From positions 461,308,072-461,372,071 of the forward strand of contig NC_081406.1 in the NCBI RefSeq assembly GCF_030272615.1: a stretch of DNA of 64,000 nucleotides, given 5' to 3'. The DNA is from Cryptomeria japonica (Eukaryota; Streptophyta; Pinopsida; Cupressales; Cupressaceae). A program made the position numbers and the translations under genes. This document shows positions 16,392 to 28,734 of this stretch, in pieces; the first letter of the stretch is position 1; each line of letters starts with the position of its first letter. The notes under the pieces are model-generated. The model ran no database searches. It saw only the letters and a list, made by a program, of their open reading frames with translations, and had not been told where the DNA came from.

Positions 16392-16534
16392 TCTTGTCCC
16401 TTTTGCATTTAATATCTTTTGTTGCAGATTTTGTGTTTTTGAGCTTCCAAATCTGACATTTTCCGATGACATTTCAACTTTTTGCATCTGCACCCTCTGA
16501 AATCATGTTTGTTTTTTTTTGTCGTGTCTGTGTA

Positions 16535-16770
16535 TTCCAAAATCCCATCTGTGTTCCTGACAACATTTTTAGTTTCTAGATCGTAGGTTTTAATATCAGT
16601 CGCGTCTATGCAGTCTTTAGAGGCGTCTGTGAGTTTCAATCACGTCCACGCATTCCAAAATCGTGTTTGTATTCTTGACAACATTTTTATTTTCCAGATT
16701 GCAGTTTTTCATTTCAGTTGCGTTTATGCAGTATTCAGGGGCGTCTATGAGTTTAAGTCAAGTTTGTGAT
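16535..16770 (+). repeat. Two-copy tandem repeat in the leader of element D, period about 118 bp
   Basis: attccaaaatc, gacaacattttt (16559 and 16677), and the gcgtcta-tgcagt and ggcgtct-tgagttt blocks all recur about 118 bases apart. The two units differ at many positions. It lies in the untranslated leader between the primer-binding site and gag, so it is non-coding. Confidence 0.8.
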
Positions 16771-17756
16771 TGGTTTAATAGCACTTGCGTTCTCTGCATT
16801 TTTTTTTGTGTTCTGCATTTTTCAGTTCCTCATTTAGGGTTTCAATTTCGTCATTTTGTCTTTCATTTAGGGTTTTAGATTTGGTTCATTTAAGCTAATA
16901 TCTTGTGATCCAACTAACGAAGTGGTGCAATTTGTTTTTGGAAACAAATCGTGAATCAAAGGCCCCTATTTTTCACAAAGTGTTTTGGGATTTTGTTAAA
17001 ATAAACCTAACTTGTTTGCTTGCGGGAAGGGGTAATTATTTGAAACAACCCAAATTACTAACAAATATTTGTTGTAGGGCCTTGGCATGAGTTTGATTTT
17101 GATTTTCATTGTGTGCTTTGTTTTCATAGATTAGCAAACACTTCAATTGGTGCACTAAAATTGAACCAATGTCTTTTGTGTCTTGAGCAATAGGCTCTTT
17201 GTGTTTAAACTTTAGAGGGTCTGCCTCCCCACATGGTCACTAGGACTACTAGTGAGGAGGGAATGACCCAAGTGGTAGCGAGGCAATACCCCCTCTTCCA
17301 AACCACTATAAAGAATTGTATCCATGATGAAATCCATGGGTAACATGTGTTGATTAGTCCACACCAATACTATGTCTCCCCATAAACCCGTTTGATCAAA
17401 TTTATTTAATCAATAGTAGGGCATAACCCCTACAGGCTGGGAGCCTTCTGTAATTATAGAGTTGAAAGTGTCGCATGTATGGCCACGCAAGAGGATGCGC
17501 TTACTGACACCTTTTTGTTTTAGAAAGCCAAAATCCTTCTAGTTGCTGGGATAGGAGGTCGGACCTCTGGAGCGGCCCACACACATAGGGTTCTTAGTAG
17601 AGGTACAAAGTTCGCCACGAGGAGTTTTCATGGGGACTAGTGCTTGGCTGCCCCAGAGAAGTGAGTGTCGAGGGTGGAGCTAGTAGGGTCAAGCACTTAA
17701 GTATCCTCTTTGAATAGTGTATCCTCGGGGGAAACCCCTTGTGGGATATAACTATT
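16771..17756 (+). other. Untranslated leader of element D, cut by element C
   Basis: No open gag frame. The last 500 bases are GC-richer and contain regular non-coding blocks (ggctgccccagagaagtgag, agggtcaagcac). A long leader before gag is usual in Tat/Ogre elements. The sequence changes abruptly at about 17757 into the integrase of element C. The gag N-terminus of D is not found anywhere. Confidence 0.5.
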
Positions 17757-18395
17757 GTGGTGTCCTTGGTGTAGAAAGTTGTCGTTTGATACCATTTTCT
17801 TCACAATACCTAGTGAATTCCACATAAGTAAATTCACCACCCTGACCTGTCCTCAGACATTTTATCTTCTTACCACTCTCCTTCTCCCTGAATGCCTTGA
17901 ACTTACCAAAAGCTTCAGTCTTATCCTTCAAGAATGTGACCCACATCATCCTTCAGCAATCATCAGTGAAGATCATAAAATACTGTCACCTTGAATACTT
18001 TTTGTTCTTATTGGTCCACAAAGATCTATATGAACCAAATCTAACAAATGTTCTGCTGAAAAGGATTTTCTTTTTAAAGTTGAGGATATCATCTTTCCCA
18101 ACTGACATTCTTTGCATAGAGCATTAACCGGTTTGTCTAACTGAGGCAAACCTCTCACTGTCTTGGACTTACTCACTTTAACAATGTTATCAAAGTTTAT
18201 ATGACAAAATATCCTATGCCAAAGCCAATTATCATCTATCTTTGCAATTAAACAGGTACTGACTCTAGGATTAAGGTGAAACAATTTACCTTTAGTTTGC
18301 TTCCTAGTTGCAATTAGTTCACCTTTGTTGCCATAGATTTTGCACATACCATTTTTCAACTCCAATGGGTATCCTTTTTCATTGAGTTGTGCCAC
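17757..18395 (-). pseudogene. Element C pre-integrase and integrase core, truncated
   Basis: 17973-18395 (140 codons) has the pre-integrase HHCC region (LWHRIFCHINFDN ... LCKECQLGKM) followed by the first integrase block (HIDLCGPIRTKSIQGD). A stop follows, then 17752-17949 with the core (KCLRTGQGGEFTYVEF, ENGIKRQLSTPRTPQ). The D-x-G-GEF type block is present in partly altered form (GQGGEF). The gene ends abruptly at the truncation of the element. Confidence 0.87.
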
Positions 18396-18449
18396 ACTCT
18401 AAAGATTGTGCTTTAAACCTTCAACCCAGTAGACATCATCTGCACTGCT

Positions 18450-18995
18450 CTACCCATTAAGAGAAATAGTTCCCTTACCTTTAACCATGCAGGGTGAGTC
18501 ATTGCCAAATCTTACAACTCTGCCATCAAATTCCTTCAGAGAAATAACTTTTCTCTGATCACCGATCATGTGATGTGAATAATCACTATCAATGATCCAA
18601 TCATCATAGTTATCTATCCTGGATATTAATGCCTTCTGGTCTGACATCTCTTCTTCAATGACTACAAACACAATGGCTTCATTAGCATCACCATCAGATT
18701 CCTCATCAGTGATACCACCATCAACAACAATAAGACAATCTCTTTTGCTTTTACCCTTATACTTCTTGAATTTATCTCATTTGTGCTCATTATCACCATT
18801 AGGATAGTTAGCAGCAATGTGTCCAATCTTGTTGCATGCAAAACATTTCAAAGATAATTTACCTCTATATTTATCTCTACCTCTAGGCAACAGCTTGGCC
18901 AACAATGCTTCAAGCTCAACTAAACTGTCTTCATCATCAACTTCTCTACTGGATTTGGATTCATAACTGTGACTGGCATCTCTACTTTTACTCAC
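18450..18995 (-). pseudogene. Element C zinc knuckle and protease (broken)
   Basis: 18777-18995 has the Ser-rich linker and knuckle CFACNKIGHIAANY, in which the last cysteine is replaced by tyrosine, so zinc binding is probably lost. After a stop, 18450-18671 has the protease, with DSDYSHHMIGD where the family and element A have DSGCS-HMTGD. The catalytic glycine is changed to aspartate, so it should be inactive. Confidence 0.87.
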
Positions 18996-19243
18996 AGATG
19001 GGTTAGAAACAGAAGTTCTAAATGTAGACTCAAATTTCTGTACACTCCCATCATAACCATTAATTCAAAAGCAGTAAGCTTACTAATGATGGAGTCAAGA
19101 GTTACCTTAGTTTTGTCAATGGACATCAGTTCCTAAATAGTTGCAACTTGGATAGTGTAGACCGTTAACAAGGTTCTCAGTACCTTACTGATCACTATGG
19201 AATCTTCCACTTTACCTCCTGCACTCTTAATTTCACCGACTAT

Positions 19244-19639
19244 CTATTTTATCATTTGACCATATTGTTGGATATTCTCACCTTCAGCCATCCTCATGTC
19301 ATCAAAATTTCCTCTTAGACTCTCTTCTTTAGCAATCTTAACATGTTCATCACTGCTATAAATCTCTTCAAGTTTTTTCCATACCTCATATGCAGTTTCA
19401 AGACCATGAACATCTACATACTCTGCATCAGACAAAGAACTGATAATAGCCTCCAATGCTTGATGATTTTCTTGTTTCTCTTTCTTATAATCATCAGTCA
19501 ACATCCCAGTAGGTGCAACATACTTAGTATCAACATGTTCCCAATACTGGCTTCCCAAACTCTTGATATTAATTTTCATTATATCACTCCATATCCTATA
19601 GTTCTCTTTATTAAACTTTGGACCTTCCTTCTTCATCAT
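19244..19639 (-). pseudogene. Element C gag N-terminal domain
   Basis: 131-codon open stretch starting MMKKEGPKFNKENYRIWSD, typical of the copia gag (UBN2/gag-polypeptide) domain. It continues through YWEHVDTKYV, VDVHGLETAYEVWKKLEEIY and RMAEGENIQQYGQ. It shows the uninterrupted sequence at the site where the solo LTR entered element A. It ends at a stop. The following gag part (19240 down to 18995) is broken. Confidence 0.88.
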
Positions 19640-19709
19640 GATCTACAAGATCTTTACCTCAAGTTGTTAGGCTAAGACCTTAGAGGACATGATATGCTAT
19701 GATACCAAT

Positions 19710-21035
19710 TGATGGTATGATGAAAGAATAAGTATCTGGTCAATTACTGAGAGGGGGGGGGTGAATCTGTAAATGGAAAAACTAATACAAACTTTACCAA
19801 TCTCAAAAATCAATCTAATACCACTATCAAGATAAAAACTCATAAGATAAACCAGTTGACTATTACAACAATTTAACAGTAAACAACTTCTTCATTTCTC
19901 AATACTTCCGGTTATCATGACTTATCAAAGTAGTTAATTAAATCAACCATGAAAACATAACCACAAAAACATTCACCGCTTGACACAAATATTTTTTGTG
20001 GAAACCCAAATAGGTAAAAACCACGGTGAGATGAGACTCAGAAGATAACTATCTAAACTCTTCTGAAGTTCGCCCTGTTAGGAGCCTAGCTTGTTAAAGC
20101 TTTACAAAAAGTCTCGTTAAGAATTGATCCTGTTAGGAATCACCCGGTTAAGGGATTGACTATAAATGCCTTGTTAGAAGCAATATCCTGTAAGGAGTAA
20201 CCTCGGTAGAGGATTTGAAAATCCAAGCTAATGGATCACCTTGTTAGAGAATTTGAATAGCACCAAGCTTGTTAGAGCTTACCTGGTTAGGGGATTTCAA
20301 TTCTGCTGTAATTGTTAGAAAACAATAGGAGTTTTCTGATATATCTGAATAGCACTACACTTGCTTGATCAGATCCATTTCATGCTCCTATCCATCTTTA
20401 CTCAAACTGCAGATACATCATCTAGTTTGGCAACCACACACTCAATTAATCTTGTCTATCTCTTTGCCAACTCATTAACCTAAACAACTTCATCGACCTT
20501 ATAAACAAATCAATCAGGTCGGTAACACAACAAAAACCTAATTCTTATAGAGATTAAAAAAAAAATGGTTCAAGTATGACCATTGGATTACATAACAATC
20601 TCTGCACATAAATCAAGGAAACCTTGATCGCTCCTTGATCACCACTTCATCAATTTCAGTAACTCATCACGCGCTTTGCATTAGATGCAATACATTTGCT
20701 CATTCCCTAGACAAAAACCATTACAACAACTTGCCAAAATCTCTTGAAATTGTCTTCATACAATAATCATACATGTCATAATCATTACCGCTCATCATTA
20801 GATCATAAACCAATATAACCAATTCACCAAACTTAACTGGTTGGGGTTTATCAAAAAACAACAGGTAGGGCTTACCGGTTACACCAATAGATAAGGTTTA
20901 TACTAGTTATTGGTTCACTCCACAAATTCTTCCTACCAGTTACAGTAATAATATTACAACAATATCATTACCAATTAATTGACATCAATGACAACATAAC
21001 ATATCATTAATGCAATCTTCATGCAAATGCCAACA
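19710..21035 (-). repeat. 5' LTR of element C
   Basis: 1,326 bp, plus-strand ends TGATGGTATG...GCCAACA, with the G-tract at 19753-19761. On the minus strand the primer-binding site TTGGTATCATAGC follows it (19696-19709). It is clearly related to the LTRs of A but more different from them than they are from each other. Confidence 0.9.
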
Positions 21036-22593
21036 CTTATACCTTTAACCAAGAGAGTTATTGCAAAATATAAAACATATTTATAGAAAAATGACCTAGG
21101 AGAATACAAAAATTTTCATGAAATTTACTGGTAGGTACTTGAGGATGTAGCTTAATGTTTATAATAATAATAAGTATAAGAAATTCATGAACTAATACAA
21201 AAATGGACTAAAAAAATACACTAATGAATGGTTGAAACCAAAATCTGATGTTTTCAACCTAGAGATCTTAAAATAAAAATTGGAGAAGTGGTGTTTAGAA
21301 ACTGAGGACACATGCTACCATTTTTGACCCACCCAAAATAGACTATACTCGGTAATTGTACAAGGAAGAATAGTGCACACAACATTCATACGAGGTCTAC
21401 AAATGAAAGTCGTGACAAAATCCACAAGATCTAATAAAAAACACAATGCCATTTTGAATAGCAAATATCTTGAATATGAATATAACACAAAGAAAAAAGT
21501 TCATAAGAGAGGGTCATCAAGAGATTCCTACTAAAAACCAGAAGTTGTTGCTATCATAAAACCTAACACTATAATCCTTAGTCACTCTTTATCGAAAATC
21601 TGATTGAGAACTAACATCTAAATCTTTCGATTTACTCCATATGATATATAATGATTGTAAATTGAATCTCATAAATTTTAATTGCACTCGAGTGAAATCA
21701 CTAACTAATAACTACCTCATGCATGAGTTTGGCAATTAAAATTAAACTAGAGTAAATGATGATGAGTTTTATCAAGGAACTATATTTATTAAGGAAACTG
21801 ATCATTGTTTAAAGTAGGAATTTGTTTCATGGGAATATTTATAGGTAATTAATATATTTAATGATAGGGCTAATACACATGGTAGTGGTAAGACCAACTG
21901 GTTGAATAGAATACAAAACAAGAGCTGTGATACAACTATAGTCCCTGCCTATTTGCTAAAAACTGATGAGTTACTATTTTTTGTGAGAATAATAAAATGA
22001 TTTCTTGTTGTTTAGATTTCATAAGGAGCTTATTGATTGATGTTAGGTGGTTTTTAGCTTGTGTAGTACCTCAAGATGACTGTCTTTTTGTTCGCTACCA
22101 TTTTTGTTTTGACGTTAAAACAAACATAAAAATATTTGAGCAGTGAAAGTGAAAGAAGACAATTGATGGAGTAATTTGACATTAGATCCTAAAACTAGAA
22201 ATTGCACCTTGGTGTGCAATAGGTGCACCAAAGAGGTGGGGAAGGACAATTAGGGATTTTTTGGTTTATTAGTTACATACTCTTGTATATTAAATGAGGT
22301 CAATTGGTAGGCCATTTAGCAAGCGATGTTGTTTGTACACCAAAGGTCTTAATGAAGAAATGATATCTTCAAATCAACTAGGCATCCACTTACATAGATC
22401 CAATTGGGAGTGAAATAAAACCTTTGAATTGAGAAGATTATTAGGCTTATGTTGTGTTCATTATAGGGAGATAGGGGGAGATGGAGTGGGGAAGAGTGAG
22501 AGAGAAATTTGAGCATCTCTCCATTTACAAGGGCCTATTCATGCCAGGCATGAGTTTGAATGAGGTAAGATCTGCTTTGTTTTGTTCATATTA
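21036..22593. other. Interior of element D or inserted DNA, not identified
   Basis: About 1.5 kb of AT-rich sequence with no open frame above 60 codons, no RT, integrase or gag motif and no LTR ends that I can pair. It may be unconserved leader or gag sequence of D, or part of another insertion. Confidence 0.3.
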
Positions 22594-24298
22594 TGTGATG
22601 TCCCCGATATAATTAAATTAAAAAAATCTAATTACTTTGTTGTAAGGCCCCAAATTTAATAACAAATCTTTCGGGCCCTTTTACTTAATTAGATTAGGCA
22701 AGTTTTGGTTGGTCATGTCGGCCCATTTGTAACCCTTCGGGAAGTTTCCTGGAGCTCATATTTATGGCCGAGTCTGTCATAGTTGTGGGGAGTAGAAGGC
22801 CTTAGATACTCCCAACACAAGAAAAATGCATAAAAGAAATAAAAGCAAGATCACATAATCTTTCACAAAGGAAATACAAGAAACAACATTTACATACAAG
22901 CAATCCTTTAAACATACATATACAACATGAAAGGAAGAAGATGAACCAGCCTTCAATCTACCCAAAGGTTTGCTAGAACTAGTTTGAGGAAGAGCATCCC
23001 AATTCCACAAATCTTCCCTCCAACACTTAGCCAAAATTCTATCCTAAACTATTCTTTTTAAAATTGCAAGATCTCCAAAGATGGAGAGTGGGTGATTAAC
23101 TCACTAAGTCCCTAATCCTTGCCTAAGAAGGCTTCTCTCACTCTTCCCAACCCCTTGGATAGAGTGAGAGTTCCCATTGGTTGGTCTTCCCAACCTCTTA
23201 CAGGTTGCTAAAACAAGAAAGAGAAAAGGTAAGAGAAGGTGCAGAAGAGAAACTGACACAAGAAAGGAAGGTTATCTATCCTAGGAGGAGCCTTCTAAGT
23301 TGAATTTTCGCTCATCTTGGGAAAACCACTTTTTGAGGTGACTAAATAGTCACATGGGAGTAGTCACATGTTTAAAAATACCCCTAACCCGTAGGTATAC
23401 CCTATGGACCTTTGGAAAAACCCTTAAACTAACCCTAGGAGTCCATTTGACCTCTTAGAAACCCATCTGAAGTTAACCTACGGGTCAAACCTAAGTTGAC
23501 CACTCCCAAGACTCTCTACCCAAGGCAAATTTGGGACCACACTCAAATGTTTGAAAAGGGCTTTGGTTGAAACAAGCTCCCTCCAAGAGACAAGTCAAAA
23601 TCAAGTCACTAATCAGCACATGTGTCAAGTGACACAATAAAATACATTACATAATTACACATGGAAATTGTCTCTTGTTGGAGTTAAACAAATTGATAAG
23701 TACAATTTAACACACATGCAACATTTACTTTCACTAATAAAATACGATACATATGGGGTGTTATCTCTCCAAATAGACAACCCCTGGTTTTACGAACATA
23801 CATAGGTCTAGGTTTGGTTCTCCATAATATTTCCATGGTCACGTGGATAATTTTCCCGTGCATCTCAATTACACATTAGTAATTCCAAATAACCTCATAT
23901 AATATTAAACACATGAATAAGAATACACATCAAACACTCTGCATACAATTGACATTAACAAATCAATATCTCATATATCCCAATTAATCCACATAAGCAA
24001 TTATCATAATCCTCATAATTTTGATCCATTCATAAGATATGCATCCTATTTCTATCATCATAATAAAGTCATGAAAATCCAATAATGACATACATCATCT
24101 CAAAGTTATCCTATTCTAGAATCATATAAAGTTCTATATCCATAATGCATAGAAATGAAGCATCCATATACATCAATGTTATCCAAATCATCGAATCATA
24201 TAAGTTCTAAATCCATAATGCATAAAAATAAAGCATCCATAATAGTCTCAACATGAAAATCACTAAAATGCTAGGATGAGTCAGGGTAGGGCCTCACA
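22594..24298. repeat. Possible solo LTR or LTR fragment (gypsy type)
   Basis: The left end reads TGTGATGTCCCC and the right end, read on the minus strand, TGTGAGGCCCTACC. Both resemble the starts of plant chromovirus-type gypsy LTRs, so the block has TG...CA ends on either strand. There are no coding motifs. The minus frame at 22777-23034 is hydrophobic and unrecognised. Only TTA is shared by the flanks, so the boundaries are uncertain. The right end coincides with the truncation of element F. Confidence 0.3.
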
Positions 24299-25120
24299 TT
24301 AAGGTTTGATATCCGCTTCGATATTTCTCAGTTTCATCAGATGAGTTTGGTATCTTAGAAGATGTTTCTTGGTATTATGTCTGGGTCTAGATTGGTTCAA
24401 AGCTCAAGGACTTAGATGGGATATTGAGGTTGTATAACATGCAGATGTATTTTGGGTCCGAATTTGCTAATGTATGTAGTGTACATATATGTTCGATGTG
24501 GAATGGTGTGATATGGTCCATTTTTCATTCCTTCCCACCACCAGAAAGTTTAGTGGAGACCTATTTTATATCTTTGTCTCAGCTGACATTGAGAATTATG
24601 ATTTTCAGAGAGTATTTATAGGAATATGATTTGATGAGTTGAGATGTGGCTTTTTGTGTTGAATATATGCGAGATTGAAAGAATCCAGTTGTTGTGTAAG
24701 CATAGTGTTGCATATAATGATTAGAAGCAGTTCTGAGAGTGTGAACCATGGTTTTGTGGTGTATTCTCTTTATCTTTCTTTCTTCATTGACATTGAGTCT
24801 TTCAAGGCAGTGAGCCCACCAATAGTGAGCACCTCGGTAGTGAGCCTTTTAGGGTAGTGAGCTCACCTACAATGAGCACCTTGGGAGTGAGCCACCCTTT
24901 GTAAAAATCACCTTAACTAATGTTTATATATTGATAATTAGCATTCTTTGTGGTTTTTCCCTTTTTGGGTTTTCCACATAAATTCTCGTGTTTCTTGTGT
25001 CTAATCTGTTTCTTGCATACGTTTTCACATTTTGATAATTTTGTTAAGTACTCTAGATCTATGTATTAATGTTAAAAGAATTTTATTGTCAACTAATTCA
25101 CCCCCCTCTTAGTTTCCTGA
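24299..25120 (+). repeat. 5' LTR of element F, start missing
   Basis: Matches the later part of the 3' LTR. It ends with attcacccccctcttagtttcc (C-tract 25101-25106), the LTR-end motif seen in the other copia LTRs. It contains short repeats of the form agtgagccNN near 24800-24900. The beginning is replaced by the block ending at 24298. Confidence 0.78.
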
Positions 25121-25490
25121 ATAATCAATAGCTTTGTCAAGTAAGAAGCAAGACTATGCATCTCTATCTACAACTGAAGCAAAATACATTGCAGCATTGC
25201 CATGTTGCACATAGATTTTATAGATGAAGAAAACTCTAAAAGACATTGGTATAAAGTTTGATGAGCCCATCTCAATTATGTGTGAAAATACCAATGAAAT
25301 ACATATTTCAAATAAATTGGTACAACAATATAGAAAAAAGCACATATCTATTTGATACCACTTCTTGAGGGAAAAAGTGTTGGATAATGAAGTAAGACTT
25401 GAATATGTACCTACATAGGAACAGATTGCAGATATATTCACTAAGGCATTGTGTAAAGGTACTTTTGAGTATCTCTGATAGAATTTAGGG
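25121..25490 (+). pseudogene. Element F RNase H remnant
   Basis: Read on the plus strand with several stops, it gives LSSKKQDYASLSTTEAKYIA, then an ENTNEIHISNKLV-like block, RKKHISI-YHFLREKVLDNE and finally EQIADIFTKALCKGTFEYL. This is the C-terminal half of a copia RNase H up to the end of the polyprotein. It is joined directly to the 5' LTR, which places the internal deletion upstream. The frame at 25154-25441 on the minus strand is only its shadow. Confidence 0.85.
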
Positions 25491-25589
25491 GTATTACCCC
25501 GTTCTAAGTTGAACTAATATAAATTTGGATGTGTATTGGTCTAGTGAGTAGCTTGCATATTCTTTTCTGGATTGATGCTTGAGTAGTTC

Positions 25590-25734
25590 CTCTTAGGGGG
25601 AGCAAGAGTGAATTTTATAGGGGGAGTTTTGCTTGCCTTTGTCATCATTATCAAAGGGGGAGAGAGAGTATGATGTGTGTTGATATGCTTATCATCTTTA
25701 TGGATGTTTTCATCAATGACAAAGGGGGAGATTA
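25590..25734 (+). other. Multiple polypurine tracts of element F
   Basis: Four purine tracts of the form (A)AGGGGGAG lie near 25595, 25619, 25655 and 25721, the last directly before the 3' LTR. Several tracts before the 3' LTR is a described feature of Sireviruses. Confidence 0.7.
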
Positions 25735-26630
25735 TTAGCATTATATTATATATTATCATTGATGTCAAATCCTGTGGTCTAGTTAGGTCCAGATGTGGTA
25801 TATTGAGCAGAAATAGAAGATTGGTATGCATATGATGTTGATGGTTGTTTGGTGATTTCCTTTAAGATTTGGATTATTGGAAGATGTGTTGATGATGTTA
25901 GTTAGTGCTACCTTTGGGACTCGCTTGATCTGAAAGTCGAGGTGTTGATTTAGAAGTCAAGGATGTGTAATGATATTTTTGTTTTGGGTCCGGCATTGGT
26001 AATATATGTAACATGTTGATATGTTCAGTGAGGAACACTGTGATGTGGTCTACTTCTCATTTCTTCCCACCACCAGAATGTTTAGCATTGATCTATTTTA
26101 GATCTTTGTCTTGGTCGAATTGGAAGATTATGTTTTTCTAGAGACAGTATATGTATGTGTATGATCTGTATGAGTTAGTGTGGCATTTTTGTAAATGGCT
26201 AATTGTGTTGAAGATATACGAGATTGAAAGAATCCAATTGTTGTTGTGAAGTGTGTTGTGGATAGTTATCAGAAGCTATTCGGGCAATGCAGACTGTGTT
26301 TCAGTGGTGGATTTTCTTTTCTATCTTTCTTTCTTTGACAGTGAGCCTTTCTGGGCAGTGAGTCCTCCAATAGTGAGCCTTTCTCGGTAGTGAGGCCTCC
26401 TACAGTGAGCATTCTTGGCTATGAGCCATCCATTGTATAAATCATCGTAACCAGTGTTTTTATATTAAGAATTATCATTCTTCGTGGTTTTTCCTTCCTT
26501 GGGTATTGCATGTAAATTTTGGTATTCTTTGTGTCTGATCTATGCTTTCATGTTTTATTTGTCTTGATTAATTCTACTAGTTGTTTTAGATCTATGAATA
26601 AATTTTTGAGAAAGATTTTAATTGTCAACT
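25733..26630 (+). repeat. 3' LTR of element F, end missing
   Basis: Starts TATTAGCAT after the polypurine tract. It runs to attgtcaact at 26630, where the 5' LTR continues with the C-tract end motif. The last few dozen bases are replaced by fragment K. Confidence 0.78.
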
Positions 26631-27148
26631 GTTTTCGACAGCAAAATTGACAGGTTGGAACACAACATCAAGAAGATTGCTGACCAAAATTTCCAAATCT
26701 TCAAATCGTCGGTGGACAACATGAACATCCTTATCAATAGGTTCGAGAACAAAGCCGAGAAGGATGGTGATAAAGAGCAACTAGACAAGAAGGGTCATGA
26801 AAGGAGGAGCAGAGCCAACACAAAGATTAAGGGCGACATCAAAGGTCGTGAGCTGGAGGAACTGAAGACCTTAGCGAACAACATGAAACAAATGGTTGTT
26901 CACGCTGAGGAAATTATGAATAGTATTTAGATTTCAATTGGTGTCTTGGCTTCTATCTTTTTGTTGTCTATGTGCTTTCCTTTCGTTGTCTGTTCTAGGT
27001 TTTTAATGTTATGTTATGTTAGCTGATCCCCATCGATGGGCTCATTTTGTCTTTTTGAATTGATCAGACACTTTTTATAGCTGATCTGTTTTCCTGGTTT
27101 GTACAAGGTTCGGGTACCTTTCAAATACCCACTTTTACTTAATCAAAA
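26631..27148 (+). mobile_element. Fragment K: 3' end of a LINE-like retroposon
   Basis: An open frame (to 26930) encodes a charged, helical coiled-coil segment (KIDRLEHNIKKIADQNFQIF ... LEELKTLANNMKQM). A TGT- and CTTT-rich 3' UTR follows and ends gggtacc...tacttaatcaaaaca. Both the protein type and the tail resemble retroposon G (53643-54562, minus), so the two belong to one family. The tail is what one expects of LINE-mobilised sequences. The apparent start codon at 26622 lies in the LTR of F and is not genuine. Confidence 0.55.
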
Positions 27149-28727
27149 CAAAGATGGTCTTAATTGAGAAAGGTATCATCAATATATTCAAAGAAAATAA
27201 AAAATATTTGAAAGGAAATGATAAGCCACGATTTTGGAACAATAACAAGAACACAGTAAATAATGGTGTTTTAGATTCTAACACAGTGAGACCAAAAATC
27301 ACTCTTTTAGGACCAAGTTCTTCTATAAACAACCAAGTAAATACTCAAGAAACTTCAAAACCGTGAAGGAAATACACCCCATTGGGAGAACCACTTGAGT
27401 TAGCTTTTAGGAAGCTAGTAGAAAACAAGCTAATAACAATTCCAGACAATCCTCCATATGAACCAAAAGTCAAACCAAATTGGTAGAATGACGATGAGTA
27501 TTGCGAATATCACAAAAGCAAGGGACATAAAACAAGAAATTGCCATCACTTGAAGAACATTATTAAAGATCTTATTGATAAAGGTGCCATTGTGATTGAT
27601 GGACATACATCCAATCAAGAACATAAGATGTCTAAGGAACCATTCCCTAAACATGACAAGGGAAAAGCCAAAGCCACAGATAATCAAGCCAACTATAACA
27701 AAATGTCCTATGACTACGATCCAATCGTTAACCACATTTCAATGGACAAGTATGTTTCTACTATTATCATAAAGGACAAAATGCTTGAGAGTTCTACCCA
27801 AAGAACCAAAGTTATCCTAAAAGGCATTGGAACTTCTTCTGAATCTACCTTTGAATGTAATGTCACAATTCGTCATGGTAAGGTCACCCTGTAAGGTGCT
27901 CTAGCTAAATCCACCACTTCCACATCAGCCAAACCTGACTACAACCTAGTAGAACAATTAGGGAAGACACCCACACTTATCTCAATCCTAGAACTATTGT
28001 GTATCTCTGCTTTACATAAAACCATACTTGACAAAGTCCTAAGAGAAAATTTTGTACCCACTGATCTGAACGTGGACCAATTTCTAGTCATGGTGGGATA
28101 CCTTTCCGTTCCGCATAACCTTACATTTACATAAGCTAATGATGCTTCTGTAACCTAGCCTCATAATGCACCTTTACATATTAAAGCCTTTATCTATAAA
28201 AACTACCTCAAACAAGTCTTATAGATGGAGGAGCAGGTCTAAACATTTGTACATTGAGCACTATTAAACAGTTGGGATATTCTGAAAAAGCTATGAATTC
28301 TACACATGCAATAACCATAAAATCATATGATGACGAAGAGTGTTCTTCCAATGGCATAGTCACCTTACCTATCAGAGTAAGGTCATTCATGAAGGATGTG
28401 GTTTGTCAAGTCCTTGATCTAGATCTCACATACAATATACTCTTGGGATGCACATGGATTCATGAAATAAGAGTTGTTCCCTCAATATATCATCGATGTA
28501 TCAAGTTCCCATACAATATATTTGAAGTGACCATCAAATGTGATCTGAATCCATTCATATATTCCAATAACCTGCGAGCAAGATTAGAAATAACAATCCC
28601 AGTCAATCAATAAGTTGTTCCATCTTCAACATATGTTGATCCTAAATCGTTGAAAGCTTCTACATCTAAACAAACAGAGATCAAAGAAAAGTTCAAGATT
28701 AAAGACCTGGGATGTGGTGAATATATC
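27149..28727 (+). pseudogene. Element D gag C-terminus and protease (Tat/Ogre-like gypsy)
   Basis: Plus-strand reading with stops. Near 27390 it has a PIGEPLELAFRKLVENKL block. The zinc motif CEYHKSKGHKTRNC (27502-27543) is followed by HLKNIIKDLIDKG, the standard end of Tat/Athila-type gag. After a linker comes the protease, with the active-site block IDGGAGLNICT (28221-28253). The aspartate is present and the next residue is glycine instead of the usual serine or threonine. Then come ITIKSYDDEECSSNG and LDLTYNILLGCTWIHEI, the flap and ILG-type blocks. It ends with an IKDLGCGEYIF block near 28720, after which RT should start. Instead the sequence switches to the inverted antisense-ORF tail. 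Confidence 0.87.
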
Positions 28728-28734
28728 TTTCATG

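Larger units (their letters stand above)
17757..21035 (-). mobile_element. Element C: 3'-truncated copia element of the same family as A
   Basis: Reads on the minus strand from an LTR (19710-21035) and primer-binding site through gag, zinc knuckle, protease and the pre-integrase region to the integrase core. It stops at about 17757 in the middle of integrase; the remaining integrase, RT, RNase H and 3' LTR are gone. Sequence is collinear with element A throughout. Because one end is lost no target duplication can be checked. It sits in the leader of D. Confidence 0.88.
24299..26630 (+). mobile_element. Element F: internally deleted copia element (Sirevirus-like)
   Basis: Two related LTR copies (24299-25120, lacking its start, and 25733-26630, lacking its end) share long blocks such as cttcccaccaccagaa and the agtgagcc repeats. 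Between them only the end of RNase H and a set of purine tracts remain, so gag, protease, integrase and RT have been deleted. The plus-strand orientation follows from the RNase H reading and the final aaagggggagatta before the 3' LTR. Confidence 0.82.

Noticed and set aside
22777-23034. 85-codon minus frame with a hydrophobic centre
   Set aside because: No homology recognised, no neighbours, and it lies within a probable LTR. Likely chance.
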